Numbered from the stretch's first letter, positions 39,288-48,003 are shown. The stretch is 64,000 bases of DNA from Sphingopyxis indica (GCF_900188185.1 NZ_FZPA01000013.1:1-64000); one strand, 5' to 3'. The notes: generated by a model from the sequence alone, not told the origin. Program-made: numbers and translations.

Positions 39288-41171
39288 TCACAATGTCATA
39301 AGGTCGATCGCAAAGCTACCGTCCTCTGAGTTAATCCGGTCCAAATACGCGACCAGCCCGTCGGGGCCCTTGACCCCCGGTGGAAGGAGATTCCAGCACC
39401 CATTTGGATCGTCACTTACCCGGTCGACGCTGAGGCCGATGTCCTCCTTGAGCAAAGCGAAATCATTTCCTGGATAGCCGCCGGAATCGCCGATCCTGAG
39501 AAATTTAGCATCGGCTGTATTGACCGCATCGGCCAATCTCCGCGCAACATTTTCCTTATCGACCCCAGGAGCAAGGACGTCGATGGAATGGCCCGACACG
39601 TAGGTCCGGAGACGCAAACCATTCTCTTCAAGTATCTTCAGGACAAAATCGCGGACCGGCCCAAGCGGCCGACCGTCGACTGCGGTCAAGCAAAGCTGTA
39701 CGCGTTGGCGTCGAACCGATATCCCACATGATGGCGCGCACTGCTCGATCACCTCGGCAAGTCGGGAAAGACCTACATCCTCGTCGATGCTGGATTTGTC
39801 GACGGCCTCGTCGAGCCGAATGCATAGGCCGCCATTGTAATAGCCGACCAGAATCTCTGGCCAGTGTCGCTCCGGCAAAACCTTTCGCAGCATGGCTCCC
39901 ACCGAGTCCCCTCGACCTGTTGCAAAGGCAAGCCGCCCTCCCTCGTCCAGAAAGCGGATCAGCCCTGCAAGAACGGCATCGCGAGGCGGTTGTCGGCGCT
40001 CGCTCGACCGGACAACGGTTCCGTCATAGTCGAGAACGAGGCCATGGAACCGCATGGAAGACCCTCGCTCGCGAAAGGCCTGTTCGGCGTCAGCCCACTC
40101 CTCCGCCAACCCCGAAATTCCAACTAGCCTGCGACGAGCTGCAGCCTTCCGCAACGACGGCGACATGCCACGGACCCCTTGGCTTTGCAGGAGTAGCGAT
40201 GGGACGTGATAGATTCTGCGTCCGAAATCTGGGACACCCGGGCGCCCAGGGTCGACGCCCAAAATTTCGCCGGCCTGACCCGTCAACTCCATTGCAGACA
40301 TCAGTCCGTCGATGGGAAGAAACTCGCGCGGCGCGCCAAAGTCGAGTTCTGCCTTTGCTACCTCAGCCGGTAGCTCACCTGCTATATCAGCCCAGAGAAC
40401 CCTCGTCTGGTCTGTTAGCAGCGCAATCAGACCCAGTTCACCACCTCGTTTTGCTGCCCAAAGATGACGACCATGAGCAAAGTTTCGAAAGTCGACTGCC
40501 TCGACATTGATCAACGCCGCTTCCCAAAAATTCGTCTCGATCAGCCTTGCAGCGTCAACGAGAAGCGGATCGAAAGCGATTATCACTGTCGATCGGGACA
40601 ACACGTCCGTTGCCGCGCTTCGGCCAAGCCGCAAGACGGGGTCAACCCAACGTGGCGGCACAGGTGATCCAGCGATCTGCCCAGCAGCTCTGCAGATTAA
40701 AGTAGCAGACAACAACAAGGTGTGCGTTGCCAGAAAGCCGTCCTTTTGGCTGTCGGTCTCATACAGCAGAACCGTCGAGCCATAATCACGCGCGGCCTCC
40801 ACGAGCATGGACGCCTCCCGGTTGCAGAGTACCGTGATGCTGGATGCCTCTGATTTCACTGCGGCATCTAAAGCCGCCAAGATATCGGGATTCGTCCCTT
40901 CGGCACTTATAAGCCAGACATGCTTTCCGTTGCCAAGCGTTGGCGCAGCAATAAATTCCAGCGGCGTCAAAGACCGAGCGACGTTACCGTGGAGGCCCTC
41001 GATGGTCCGAGCCAGCAATCCCGCGGTGACCAATGAGCCACCGGACCCAATAGTCAATACGGACAGATCGCCCGAGGCCTGCAGCGCCTCTGAAATTGCT
41101 TTAACATCGGCAGAAAGTGCAAGCTTGATGGTCAGTGGGAGAGAATCAACGCGGTCGCGGAAATGGTTCAT
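39288..41171 (-). CDS. SIS-domain protein fused to a HAD phosphatase
   Basis: A two-part enzyme of 627 residues. The first 350 residues resemble a double SIS (sugar isomerase) unit: LSVLTIGSGGSLVTAGLLAR, VWLISAEGTNPDILAALDAA and, in the second unit, NVEAVDFRNFAHGRHLW. Residues 373-627 are a HAD phosphatase with FHGLVLDYDGTVV (nucleophile DYDGT), LAFATGRG (motif II) and FLRIGDSGGYPGNDFALLK (motif IV). SIS domains bind phosphosugars, and HAD Cof-type domains hydrolyse sugar phosphates or nucleotides, so the protein likely processes a phosphorylated sugar. I know of no named protein with this architecture. It lies between the PfkB and NADAR genes. Confidence 0.8.
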   Translation of the reverse strand: MNHFRDRVDSLPLTIKLALSADVKAISEALQASGDLSVLTIGSGGSLVTAGLLARTIEGLHGNVARSLTPLEFIAAPTLGNGKHVWLISAEGTNPDILAALDAAVKSEASSITVLCNREASMLVEAARDYGSTVLLYETDSQKDGFLATHTLLLSATLICRAAGQIAGSPVPPRWVDPVLRLGRSAATDVLSRSTVIIAFDPLLVDAARLIETNFWEAALINVEAVDFRNFAHGRHLWAAKRGGELGLIALLTDQTRVLWADIAGELPAEVAKAELDFGAPREFLPIDGLMSAMELTGQAGEILGVDPGRPGVPDFGRRIYHVPSLLLQSQGVRGMSPSLRKAAARRRLVGISGLAEEWADAEQAFRERGSSMRFHGLVLDYDGTVVRSSERRQPPRDAVLAGLIRFLDEGGRLAFATGRGDSVGAMLRKVLPERHWPEILVGYYNGGLCIRLDEAVDKSSIDEDVGLSRLAEVIEQCAPSCGISVRRQRVQLCLTAVDGRPLGPVRDFVLKILEENGLRLRTYVSGHSIDVLAPGVDKENVARRLADAVNTADAKFLRIGDSGGYPGNDFALLKEDIGLSVDRVSDDPNGCWNLLPPGVKGPDGLVAYLDRINSEDGSFAIDLMTL

Positions 41172-41210
41172 CAGCTCGCTCTTGCCGAAACAGGAGCAGA
41201 AGAAAAGCCC

Positions 41211-41738
41211 TCACCCCTGAGCAAATAGCTTCATGTCTGCAGGGTCGGACAGCTCGGGTGCTGATCGGACCTCAAGCTCGCCACTTCGCAAAGCGTCACG
41301 AACCTCCATCAGCATGATCCCTAGCATATTTTGCCCGCGGCCGTTCACCTCGCCCCAAGTGCGGTTTACGGCGTTGTCGACAGTGGCGGATTCCACCAGC
41401 CGGCTCTCACCCGTCGACAGCAGGAGGTCAGCGAGGTCTGCGTGCTGCGAGAATTTCGCGGCAACGATGTGGCGCATACGATCGAACTTCGTTGCCGCCC
41501 AGTCAGGCACGATATCCCACGTGTAAAGCCCATGAGCCGCCATCGCCACGAGAGCCGGCGAAGGCGCAGCCAAGAGCCACGCGCGGACTTCGGGCTTTCT
41601 AGCCTTTCCGGCTTGGTACGCATGCTCCGACGTCGGGAAGATGGTGTCTTCGAAGAATACAGGCCGCCGGAACAAATTACTGAAGGCCCCATAAGGCTTC
41701 TCATTAGCTCGATAAAATCGGATTTCGCTTGCGCCCAT
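41211..41738 (-). CDS. NADAR-family protein (ADP-ribose-related N-glycosidase fold)
   Basis: A 175-residue NADAR/DUF1768 protein. The conserved motifs are IRFYRANEKPYGAFSNLF near the start, FPTSEHAYQAGKA, then WAATKFDRMRHIVAAKFSQH, STGESRLVESA, NRTWGEVNGRGQNMLGIMLM. NADAR proteins cleave N-glycosidic bonds of ADP-ribose-like compounds, and some remove ADP-ribose from guanine in DNA as partners of DarT-like toxins. No DarT-like gene is visible here. The ATG at 41738 begins directly at the family domain; the frame is open to 41870 but would overlap the divergent HTH gene. It heads the leftward operon. Confidence 0.88.
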   Translation of the reverse strand: MGASEIRFYRANEKPYGAFSNLFRRPVFFEDTIFPTSEHAYQAGKARKPEVRAWLLAAPSPALVAMAAHGLYTWDIVPDWAATKFDRMRHIVAAKFSQHADLADLLLSTGESRLVESATVDNAVNRTWGEVNGRGQNMLGIMLMEVRDALRSGELEVRSAPELSDPADMKLFAQG

Positions 41739-41788
41739 TTTGTCTCTTGCCAATTTTGTAATAACTTCATTAAAAACATTATGCAGAA
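41739..41788. promoter_or_regulatory. AT-rich divergent promoter of the module
   Basis: Only 50 bases separate the NADAR and HTH start codons, and they are strikingly A+T rich. A TTGCCA box (41747-41752) with a TTAAAA box (41770-41775) could serve the rightward gene, which has no clear ribosome-binding site. The HTH protein is the natural candidate to bind here and control both operons. Confidence 0.45.
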
Positions 41789-42169
41789 ATGAAGGCCGGG
41801 TCAACTTCGAAATCGCCTCGCGGGCGTCCAGCGTCACCGACGGAGGGCGCGACGGAGGCGGTTGCTTCAATCAGGTCGCTTATAGCCGCGAATGGATGGA
41901 GTGAGGCTCGACTTGCACGCAAAGCCGGCGCATCTCAATCGGCTGTCCACAGGACCCTTCACGACCCGTCGCCGAAATGGACGCCGACCCTCCGGCAATT
42001 AATGCATTATGTAGAAAACCCCGAGCTGACCCCGAAGAAACCGATCGAGGCACAGCTGCCGGCGCCACTTTTGAAGGCTGCAAGGGCACTCTGGGATGGC
42101 ACTTCGACCGATGCGGAACGAATTACCAAACTGTTGACGCTTGTCCGCGACCTCAGGACGTCTAAATAG
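41789..42169 (+). CDS. HTH (XRE-like) regulator of the module
   Basis: A 126-residue DNA-binding protein. The helix-turn-helix is SLIAANGWSEARLARKAGAS followed by QSAVHRTLHDPSPKWTPTLR (about residues 30-69). A basic N-terminal arm (KAGSTSKSPRGRPASP) precedes it, and a helical C-terminus follows. It starts 50 bases from the divergent NADAR gene and 76 bases before the PRTase gene, so it likely regulates both arms. It may act as a repressor; that is inferred from position. Confidence 0.78.
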   Translation: MKAGSTSKSPRGRPASPTEGATEAVASIRSLIAANGWSEARLARKAGASQSAVHRTLHDPSPKWTPTLRQLMHYVENPELTPKKPIEAQLPAPLLKAARALWDGTSTDAERITKLLTLVRDLRTSK

Positions 42170-42245
42170 GATCCGGGGGGAATAGGCTGCCATCCGGCTG
42201 CTTGCTCCGAAATATTCTATCCAGGCGAGAATTGACTGAAGACGC

Positions 42246-43334
42246 ATGAGGAAGTTGCTCGCCGAAAGCCTCCTGAAACGGGTGATGGATTGGGACCAAG
42301 CGCGCCTCGCAGAGGAATTGCCGCTTCTCGATCGCATGGCAGGTTTCAAGTATGACGAGTACCAGCAGTTCGGGCCTGGCAGGAAATTCGTCGAGACGCT
42401 AGGCCTGTGGCTGGAGCAATTCCAGCCTGACGAACGAGAGGCCGCATTCGACTTTGTCAAAAATCGGCTAGTTTACATATCCGAAGGAGAGATGCGGCAT
42501 CTCGTAGAAGCCGCGTTCGCCGACCATATCAAGCCGATGCTGATCCGCGCGGCTGCGGAAACGCTCGGCTTGCCAGCACACAGCTTAGGTGCCGTTACCG
42601 AAAGTACAGCATTTCGCCGCTCCCTCAGATCCAGCCTGTTCTTCGGCCTGAGCGACGGTGCCCGTATGGACGTCTTTCGCCGGTCTGCAAATCTCGACAA
42701 TGAGCAGGTTTGGCAGGCCTATGAGCCAAGCGAGGCGAAAACGACCGGCCTTATCGAGGATTTGCGCAAGATCTACCCCGAGTCCTATTTCGAGCGTGTA
42801 TTCCTAATCGACGACTTCACCGCGAGCGGGATCAGCTATATCCGGCAGGAGCCCGATGGAAGCTGGAAAGGCAAGATCAAGAAGGCACTGACACAGTTTG
42901 GGGGAGACGCGGCCAAACTATTTTCGCCGGACGGATATCAGATGACGGTAGTGATTTACGTCGCCACCCCGGAAGCGTCGCATCACATTCGAACCCAACT
43001 CGCGGCCTATTGCGAAAGCATTGGCAAACCAGTCCCTGAAGTCATCATCGTCTACGAATTGCCGCAATCGACGAAGCTCGAAGACGCGAACGAGGGCGAT
43101 CGACCGTTCCTGGCTCTGGCGGATCAGGATCGATACTATCGAAACACCCCGATGGACACACATGAACAGAAGGGCAGGACGGATACAGTGAAGCGGGGAT
43201 TCGCAGGATGCGGCCTGCCCTTGGTACTGGGCCACAACACCCCGAATAATAGCCTTTATCTCCTGTGGGGAGATCAGGCGGTCGGTGCGCGCGGCCTGTT
43301 CCCGCGGATTGTCCGTCACAAGGGCAACAACTGA
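42246..43334 (+). CDS. Phosphoribosyltransferase-like protein (PRTase-CE type)
   Basis: A 362-residue protein with a PRPP-binding-like loop, VFLIDDFTASGISYI at about residues 188-202, in which the acidic pair and following Ser-Gly match the phosphoribosyltransferase signature. An all-helical N-terminal region of about 150 residues precedes it, and VVIYVATPEASHHIRTQLAA and EVIIVYELPQSTKL form further strands. This resembles PRTase-like domains described from comparative genomics of conflict systems (PRTase-CE); the assignment is from memory of the motif. It might use PRPP or bind nucleotides. Stop and start overlap the ATPase gene (TGATG at 43332-43336), so both are translated together. Confidence 0.7.
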   Translation: MRKLLAESLLKRVMDWDQARLAEELPLLDRMAGFKYDEYQQFGPGRKFVETLGLWLEQFQPDEREAAFDFVKNRLVYISEGEMRHLVEAAFADHIKPMLIRAAAETLGLPAHSLGAVTESTAFRRSLRSSLFFGLSDGARMDVFRRSANLDNEQVWQAYEPSEAKTTGLIEDLRKIYPESYFERVFLIDDFTASGISYIRQEPDGSWKGKIKKALTQFGGDAAKLFSPDGYQMTVVIYVATPEASHHIRTQLAAYCESIGKPVPEVIIVYELPQSTKLEDANEGDRPFLALADQDRYYRNTPMDTHEQKGRTDTVKRGFAGCGLPLVLGHNTPNNSLYLLWGDQAVGARGLFPRIVRHKGNN

Positions 43335-45223
43335 TGGTTCGCAACGCTTTCGCCGTCCGCACGTCGGAACTGTCGTCGCCCGACGAACTGTTTGCGCGGG
43401 ATTTCGCTCCCGAGGTCCTCGAGATACTCCCGCGCGACATCTTCGCGACCAGCGCGATGGTCCTCAGGTCTTCGCCCGGCGGCGGCAAAACCTCACTTCT
43501 CCGTATCTTCACTCCGGGGCCGATGCTGCAGGTTTTCCGTAACCACACGCGCGAACCCTACGTGGAGATATTCCGGCAGCTTCAAGCCGTGAATGCCGTG
43601 GATGGGGACAACATCCGCGCGATGGGCATTCTCATCCCCTGCACCAACGGGTACTCGGAGCTGCAGGCTCCCGAACAGGATCCAGCCGCGCGCGGGATGT
43701 TTCGCGCCCTCGTGAACGCCCGGATCATTCTTCGCGCTCTGCGCGCGATCTGCATGCTGCACGGCGTCGAGTATCCGCGCGATCTCGGTCGTCTGCGGAT
43801 CGATTATGAACGTGGACTACTCGACGAAGGCCCGGTTCCAAGATCCGCCGACGCGGAGAGCTTACGCAATTGGGCGGAGAGCGTCGAGAGTCGGCTGCTA
43901 GGATACCTTGACCAACTTGGGGCCGAGCGAGAGGAAACGCCTGTTCACCTTGTCTTCGATGCAGTCACCTGGCTTTCGCAAGCCCGGTTCCTCGTCGATG
44001 ATGTGCTGAGCGAAGTCAGGCCGATTGTCATGTTCGACGACGTGCAACGACTACGGCCGGGCCAACGTGCGACGTTGTACAAGGAGTTGCTGGATCATCG
44101 TGCTGCAGCGCCTGTATGGCTCGCGGAACGCACCGCCGTGCTTGAATCGTCGGAAATTTTCAGTGACGCGATTCAGCGGCGGGATTTCGAAGTCGTTGAG
44201 ATCGAGAGGGGCTGGCAGAAGCTGTCTGACAAGCGATTTCTCACGTTCGTTACAGGCATCGCAGATCGCCGGATGCGACAGATGCGGGACGACCCCGAGA
44301 GTTTTGGCGACCACCTCGGGTCATCACTCGATCCCCTGCAATTTCGATCCCAGCTCGCGACTGCCGTGGACACCTTGCGCGCGCGAGCAGTAGCCCGCGC
44401 AACTGACACGGATCGCTACTCTTCCTGGATTCAAGCTGCAGAGGGCTTCCCCAAGGCGGACCTTCTGGCATTGGCCATCGAGTGGTCGAAGACGAACATT
44501 CTGATCGAGCGCGACAGAAACAGGATACAAGCTGTCCTCGACCTGGAGCCCTTGCCGATCGAAGAACGGGAAAACCGCGAATCCAGCAAGCTGCCCTCGG
44601 CGGCGCTAAAGTTCGTAAGCTCCGAGTTCAAATTGCCGTATTTCTTCGGCATCGACAGAGTCGTCCGATTAAGCTCCTATAATGTAGAAGAATTTCTGCA
44701 GATATGCGCGGTTCTTTACGAGCATCTGCATGCAGCGCGAGTGTCACGCACCGATGGGCCCGTCTCCGTCAGTCCGGGCGAGCAGGATCGAGCATTACGC
44801 CGGCTGGCCGAGAAGCGATTCAGGGAAATTTCCCGAGCGTTTCCGTTGGGAGCGAAAGCGCAGAGGCTGATCGCCGCAATCGGCAAACTTTCTCACGAGC
44901 AGACATTCGCGCCCAATGCCCCTTATGCGCCCGGCGTCACCGGTATCGGATTGGCGATCGTCGACCGGGACGCACTCGTCAAGGCATCAGAGAACGACAA
45001 GCATCCGTTCTGCGAAACGGCGAAGATACTGAGCGCCTGTATCGCGTATAACTTGTTCGAGGTTCGAGAACTCAAACAGGACAATAAGCTCTGGACAGTT
45101 CTCTATTTGAACAGAATGCTCTGCGTTCATTTCGACCTGGTCTACCACACAGGAGGGTGGAGACCGACGTCGATCGCGCGACTCAAGGCATGGCATCAGG
45201 GAACGCCTTCAACAATCTTGTGA
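43334..45223 (+). CDS. ORC/CDC6-like P-loop ATPase
   Basis: A 629-residue AAA+-like ATPase. Walker A is LRSSPGGGKTSLLRIF near residues 44-60, and Walker B is PIVMFDDVQRLRPGQRATLY near 228-247. The long middle and C-terminal part are helical, with a winged-helix-like end region (FREISRAFPLGAKAQRLIAA). This agrees with the ORC/CDC6-like ATPases of conflict loci rather than with any housekeeping family. The ATG at 43334 overlaps the PRTase stop. It may sense or switch the partner proteins; that is inference. Confidence 0.72.
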   Translation: MVRNAFAVRTSELSSPDELFARDFAPEVLEILPRDIFATSAMVLRSSPGGGKTSLLRIFTPGPMLQVFRNHTREPYVEIFRQLQAVNAVDGDNIRAMGILIPCTNGYSELQAPEQDPAARGMFRALVNARIILRALRAICMLHGVEYPRDLGRLRIDYERGLLDEGPVPRSADAESLRNWAESVESRLLGYLDQLGAEREETPVHLVFDAVTWLSQARFLVDDVLSEVRPIVMFDDVQRLRPGQRATLYKELLDHRAAAPVWLAERTAVLESSEIFSDAIQRRDFEVVEIERGWQKLSDKRFLTFVTGIADRRMRQMRDDPESFGDHLGSSLDPLQFRSQLATAVDTLRARAVARATDTDRYSSWIQAAEGFPKADLLALAIEWSKTNILIERDRNRIQAVLDLEPLPIEERENRESSKLPSAALKFVSSEFKLPYFFGIDRVVRLSSYNVEEFLQICAVLYEHLHAARVSRTDGPVSVSPGEQDRALRRLAEKRFREISRAFPLGAKAQRLIAAIGKLSHEQTFAPNAPYAPGVTGIGLAIVDRDALVKASENDKHPFCETAKILSACIAYNLFEVRELKQDNKLWTVLYLNRMLCVHFDLVYHTGGWRPTSIARLKAWHQGTPSTIL

Positions 45224-45239
45224 AGGCAGGAGGAAATCG

Positions 45240-46478
45240 ATGTGGTGGGGCGAATATAATCTGTTTCGGCAGACCGCTTTCGACGAGTTCTGGCATGGGC
45301 ATCTTCAGGAAGACCGGAAGATTTTGTTCATTGTCGGTCGAGGCTTCGACCCCAGGGCGCTTGTGTCCCTCAACCGGATTATAGCGCAGCGTCCTGACAT
45401 CGATCGGCACTGCATCGCAATCGAAATGTCCAACTGCTTCGACACCGATGGCGAAGCGGTCCGCATGCGCGACACGAATGAAGCGGGGCTACGGCAACTG
45501 TTTGCCGAAGACCGGATCGAAATCCGAGATCTGACGCCAACCGATACCGACGGAATTAGAGATATTTCCCGGGCTACCGCCCACCTCTTTGCCGACGTCG
45601 CGCGCAACGATGCCGGTTTCTCCGATATCGTTCTCGATATCAGCACCCTGCCGCGGCTCGTCTATCTTACGCTGCTGAACCAGTTGCTCGGCGCCTTCGT
45701 TCGACCGAACGACCAGGCGCCGTTGGCATCGTCGGTAAATCTGCATGTCGTTTACGGCGAGAGCGCGGTTATAGATCGCGGCATTTCCAAGCGCGAAGTC
45801 GATGTCGATCTCGCTCCGCTTGCGAGCCTCGGCATCCGCCTAGAGGAAGAGGCATCACACGACTGGCCCAAGATATGGTTCCCAATACTCGCGGAAGACG
45901 TCAGCGAACAACTCGAACGCATACATTCCCGGATCGCGCCGGACGATGTCTGCCCGGTACTCCCGCTGCAGTCTGTCGATCCGAGGCGGGGCGATAATAT
46001 CATACGCGAGATGGGAGAGCTGGTTTTCGACCGAATGGCCGTTACACCGCGCGACATAATCTTCGCGACCGAGTGGAATCCCTTCCAGCTCTACAGGAGC
46101 CTTCTCGAAGCGATGGGTCGCTACGAAGAGAGCCTCAAATTCTTCGGCGGCGCGCGGTTCATCATATCACCGCTTTCTAGCAAAAGCCTATCCATAGGTT
46201 GCCTATTGGCGCTAGTCGAAAAGCGGGCGAAGGGTGATCGCGCCTCGATGCGGGTCGGAATGGCGCATATCGAGACGCGTCGTTATGAAGCCAACGACCT
46301 CGGAGAAGACTTGCCGATGGTCCCGATTTCCCTTTGGCTAACGGGCGACTGCTACAGAATCCGAACGGCAATCGAAGCGGTTAATCCGGCTGCACCCGAG
46401 GAGGTCGAACTACGCGAACCGGAGTCAGAACGAGAGCGCGCGGAAGAAGCGGCTGCTGCCTCTTCACCGCGCAAATGA
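45240..46478 (+). CDS. Unknown 412-residue protein, third gene of the rightward arm
   Basis: No family was recognised. The start MWWGEYNLFRQTAFDEFWHG leads into DRKILFIVGRGFDPRALVSL, a strand-loop-helix like a Rossmann nucleotide-binding unit, and then SDIVLDISTLPRLVYLTLLN. A second alpha/beta half follows (TPRDIIFATEWNPFQLYRSL, ARFIISPLSSKSLSIGCLLA, RASMRVGMAHIETRRYE). The C-terminus is a Glu/Ala-rich tail. There is no signal peptide or membrane helix. A strong AGGAGG sits 6 bases before the ATG, 16 bases after the ATPase gene. It is probably the effector or partner of the pair; the role is open. Confidence 0.7.
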   Translation: MWWGEYNLFRQTAFDEFWHGHLQEDRKILFIVGRGFDPRALVSLNRIIAQRPDIDRHCIAIEMSNCFDTDGEAVRMRDTNEAGLRQLFAEDRIEIRDLTPTDTDGIRDISRATAHLFADVARNDAGFSDIVLDISTLPRLVYLTLLNQLLGAFVRPNDQAPLASSVNLHVVYGESAVIDRGISKREVDVDLAPLASLGIRLEEEASHDWPKIWFPILAEDVSEQLERIHSRIAPDDVCPVLPLQSVDPRRGDNIIREMGELVFDRMAVTPRDIIFATEWNPFQLYRSLLEAMGRYEESLKFFGGARFIISPLSSKSLSIGCLLALVEKRAKGDRASMRVGMAHIETRRYEANDLGEDLPMVPISLWLTGDCYRIRTAIEAVNPAAPEEVELREPESERERAEEAAAASSPRK

Positions 46479-46554
46479 CATCTTTCGGGCGCGAACCAAT
46501 CGCGGTCCGAAGGGTTAGGATAAGGCGCAAACCAGCCGCATTCGCATATAGCAC

Positions 46555-48003
46555 TTAAAAGCCGGGTTTACGCCATCTGGTACAATTTGGACCACCCGCC
46601 CCTTCACAAATCTCCCAGCCGCCGCCGAGAGCGCGGTGGATTTCAACCACAGACAGGAGATGGTCTGTTCGCGCCGTGGCCAACGTCGCTTCGGCTTGGT
46701 ACAGGCTGCGTTCGGCATCGAGAATGTCTAGATATTGTCCCTCGCCCTCGCGAAATCGCACCGAAGCCATCCGCGCTGCCTCGCGGCTGGCGCCGACCTG
46801 CTGGTCGCGTATCGCAAGACCGGTCCGGATTGCGCCGTAGGCCGTCAGCGCGTCCTCGACATCGCGAAGGGCGATCAGAACGGTCCGGTGGTAATCGATC
46901 AGCGCCGCATCTGTGCGAGCATCGGCGACGCGGACCTGTGCGCGTAAACGCGACATGTTGAACACCCCCCAATCGAGGCTAGGGCCGCCCGCAAAGCCGA
47001 GCGCACCGCCAGTGAACAACGATTCAAACCCGCCGGCGAGGAGCCCAATGAAGCCGGACAGCCGCACCGTCGGAAACAAGTCGGCTTCGGCGACACCGCG
47101 CCGCGCGGTGGCGGCGGCGAGTGCGCGTTCGGCGGCGGCGATATCGGGCCGCCGCCGCAACAGGTCGGCGGGAGCGCCGACATCGATCTGTGCGATGTGC
47201 GGCAGACTGGTTGTTGCCGTGGCGGGACCGGCGAAGCTCTGCGGCGTCTGGCCGAGCAGCACGGCAAGGGCGTGACGCGCGGTGCCGATGCGCTGCTCGA
47301 TCCCGGGCAGCGTCGCTTCGACCGCGGACAGCGCGGCCTCTGCGCGAACGACGTCAAAGTGCGCGCCCGCGCCAGCGCGTTCCAGCTTGCGCGTGATGTC
47401 GAGCGAACGCCGCTGGGTTTCGATCTGGCGGTGCGCGATCGCAAACGCGGCCTCGCTTCCGCGCAGTTCGAAATAGTGGCTGGCGACATCGGCGGTGACC
47501 GCGGCGCGAACCGAGCGCAGCGCCGCCTCGGCGCCGCCGACCTCGGCTTCGGCGGCCTCGACTCCGCGGCGGACGCGGCCGAACAGGTCGATTTCCCACG
47601 ACGCTTCCGCGCCGGCGCGCAGGGCATCGCCCTCGCGCGGCTGACCGCCCGCACGCTCGACGTCGGCTTCCCGGCGGCGCTGATAGCCGGCAGCGACCCC
47701 GCCGCCGGGAAGCCGTGCCGCGCGCGACACGCCGGCGAGCGCGCGTGCTTCGTCGAGCCGCGCGACAGCTAGCCGCGCGTCGAGATTGGCTGCAAGCGCC
47801 TCTGCGATCAGCGCGTCCAGCGCCGGGTCACCGAACTGGCGCCACCACGCGGCCTCGGCGGATGCCCCGCCGATGCCCGCCGGCTGCGCGGCATAAGCGC
47901 CGGGCGCCTCGATCCGCGGTGGAACATAGTCGGGACCGACAGCGGCGCACCCCGCGAGGCCCACGAGAAGGATGGCGGGTGAAAGCTTGGCGATCAATAT
48001 CAT
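46555..48003 (-). CDS. NodT-type outer membrane factor of RND pump
   Basis: Outer-membrane channel lipoprotein. Lipoprotein signal SPAILLVGLAGCAAVGPDYV, then WWRQFGDPALDALIAEALAA, ALRAGAEASWEIDLFGRVRR and LLRRRPDIAAAERALAAATA are the NodT/OprM signatures. There are 482 residues. The ATG at 48003 overlaps the stop of the permease gene by 4 bases, making MFP-permease-OMF a single leftward operon with the operator described at 52.4 kb. Confidence 0.92.
   Translation of the reverse strand: MILIAKLSPAILLVGLAGCAAVGPDYVPPRIEAPGAYAAQPAGIGGASAEAAWWRQFGDPALDALIAEALAANLDARLAVARLDEARALAGVSRAARLPGGGVAAGYQRRREADVERAGGQPREGDALRAGAEASWEIDLFGRVRRGVEAAEAEVGGAEAALRSVRAAVTADVASHYFELRGSEAAFAIAHRQIETQRRSLDITRKLERAGAGAHFDVVRAEAALSAVEATLPGIEQRIGTARHALAVLLGQTPQSFAGPATATTSLPHIAQIDVGAPADLLRRRPDIAAAERALAAATARRGVAEADLFPTVRLSGFIGLLAGGFESLFTGGALGFAGGPSLDWGVFNMSRLRAQVRVADARTDAALIDYHRTVLIALRDVEDALTAYGAIRTGLAIRDQQVGASREAARMASVRFREGEGQYLDILDAERSLYQAEATLATARTDHLLSVVEIHRALGGGWEICEGAGGPNCTRWRKPGF

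Noticed and set aside
38192-46478. Reading the module as a DarT-NADAR toxin-antitoxin system
   Set aside because: No DarT-like sequence was recognised, so only the NADAR half can be supported.
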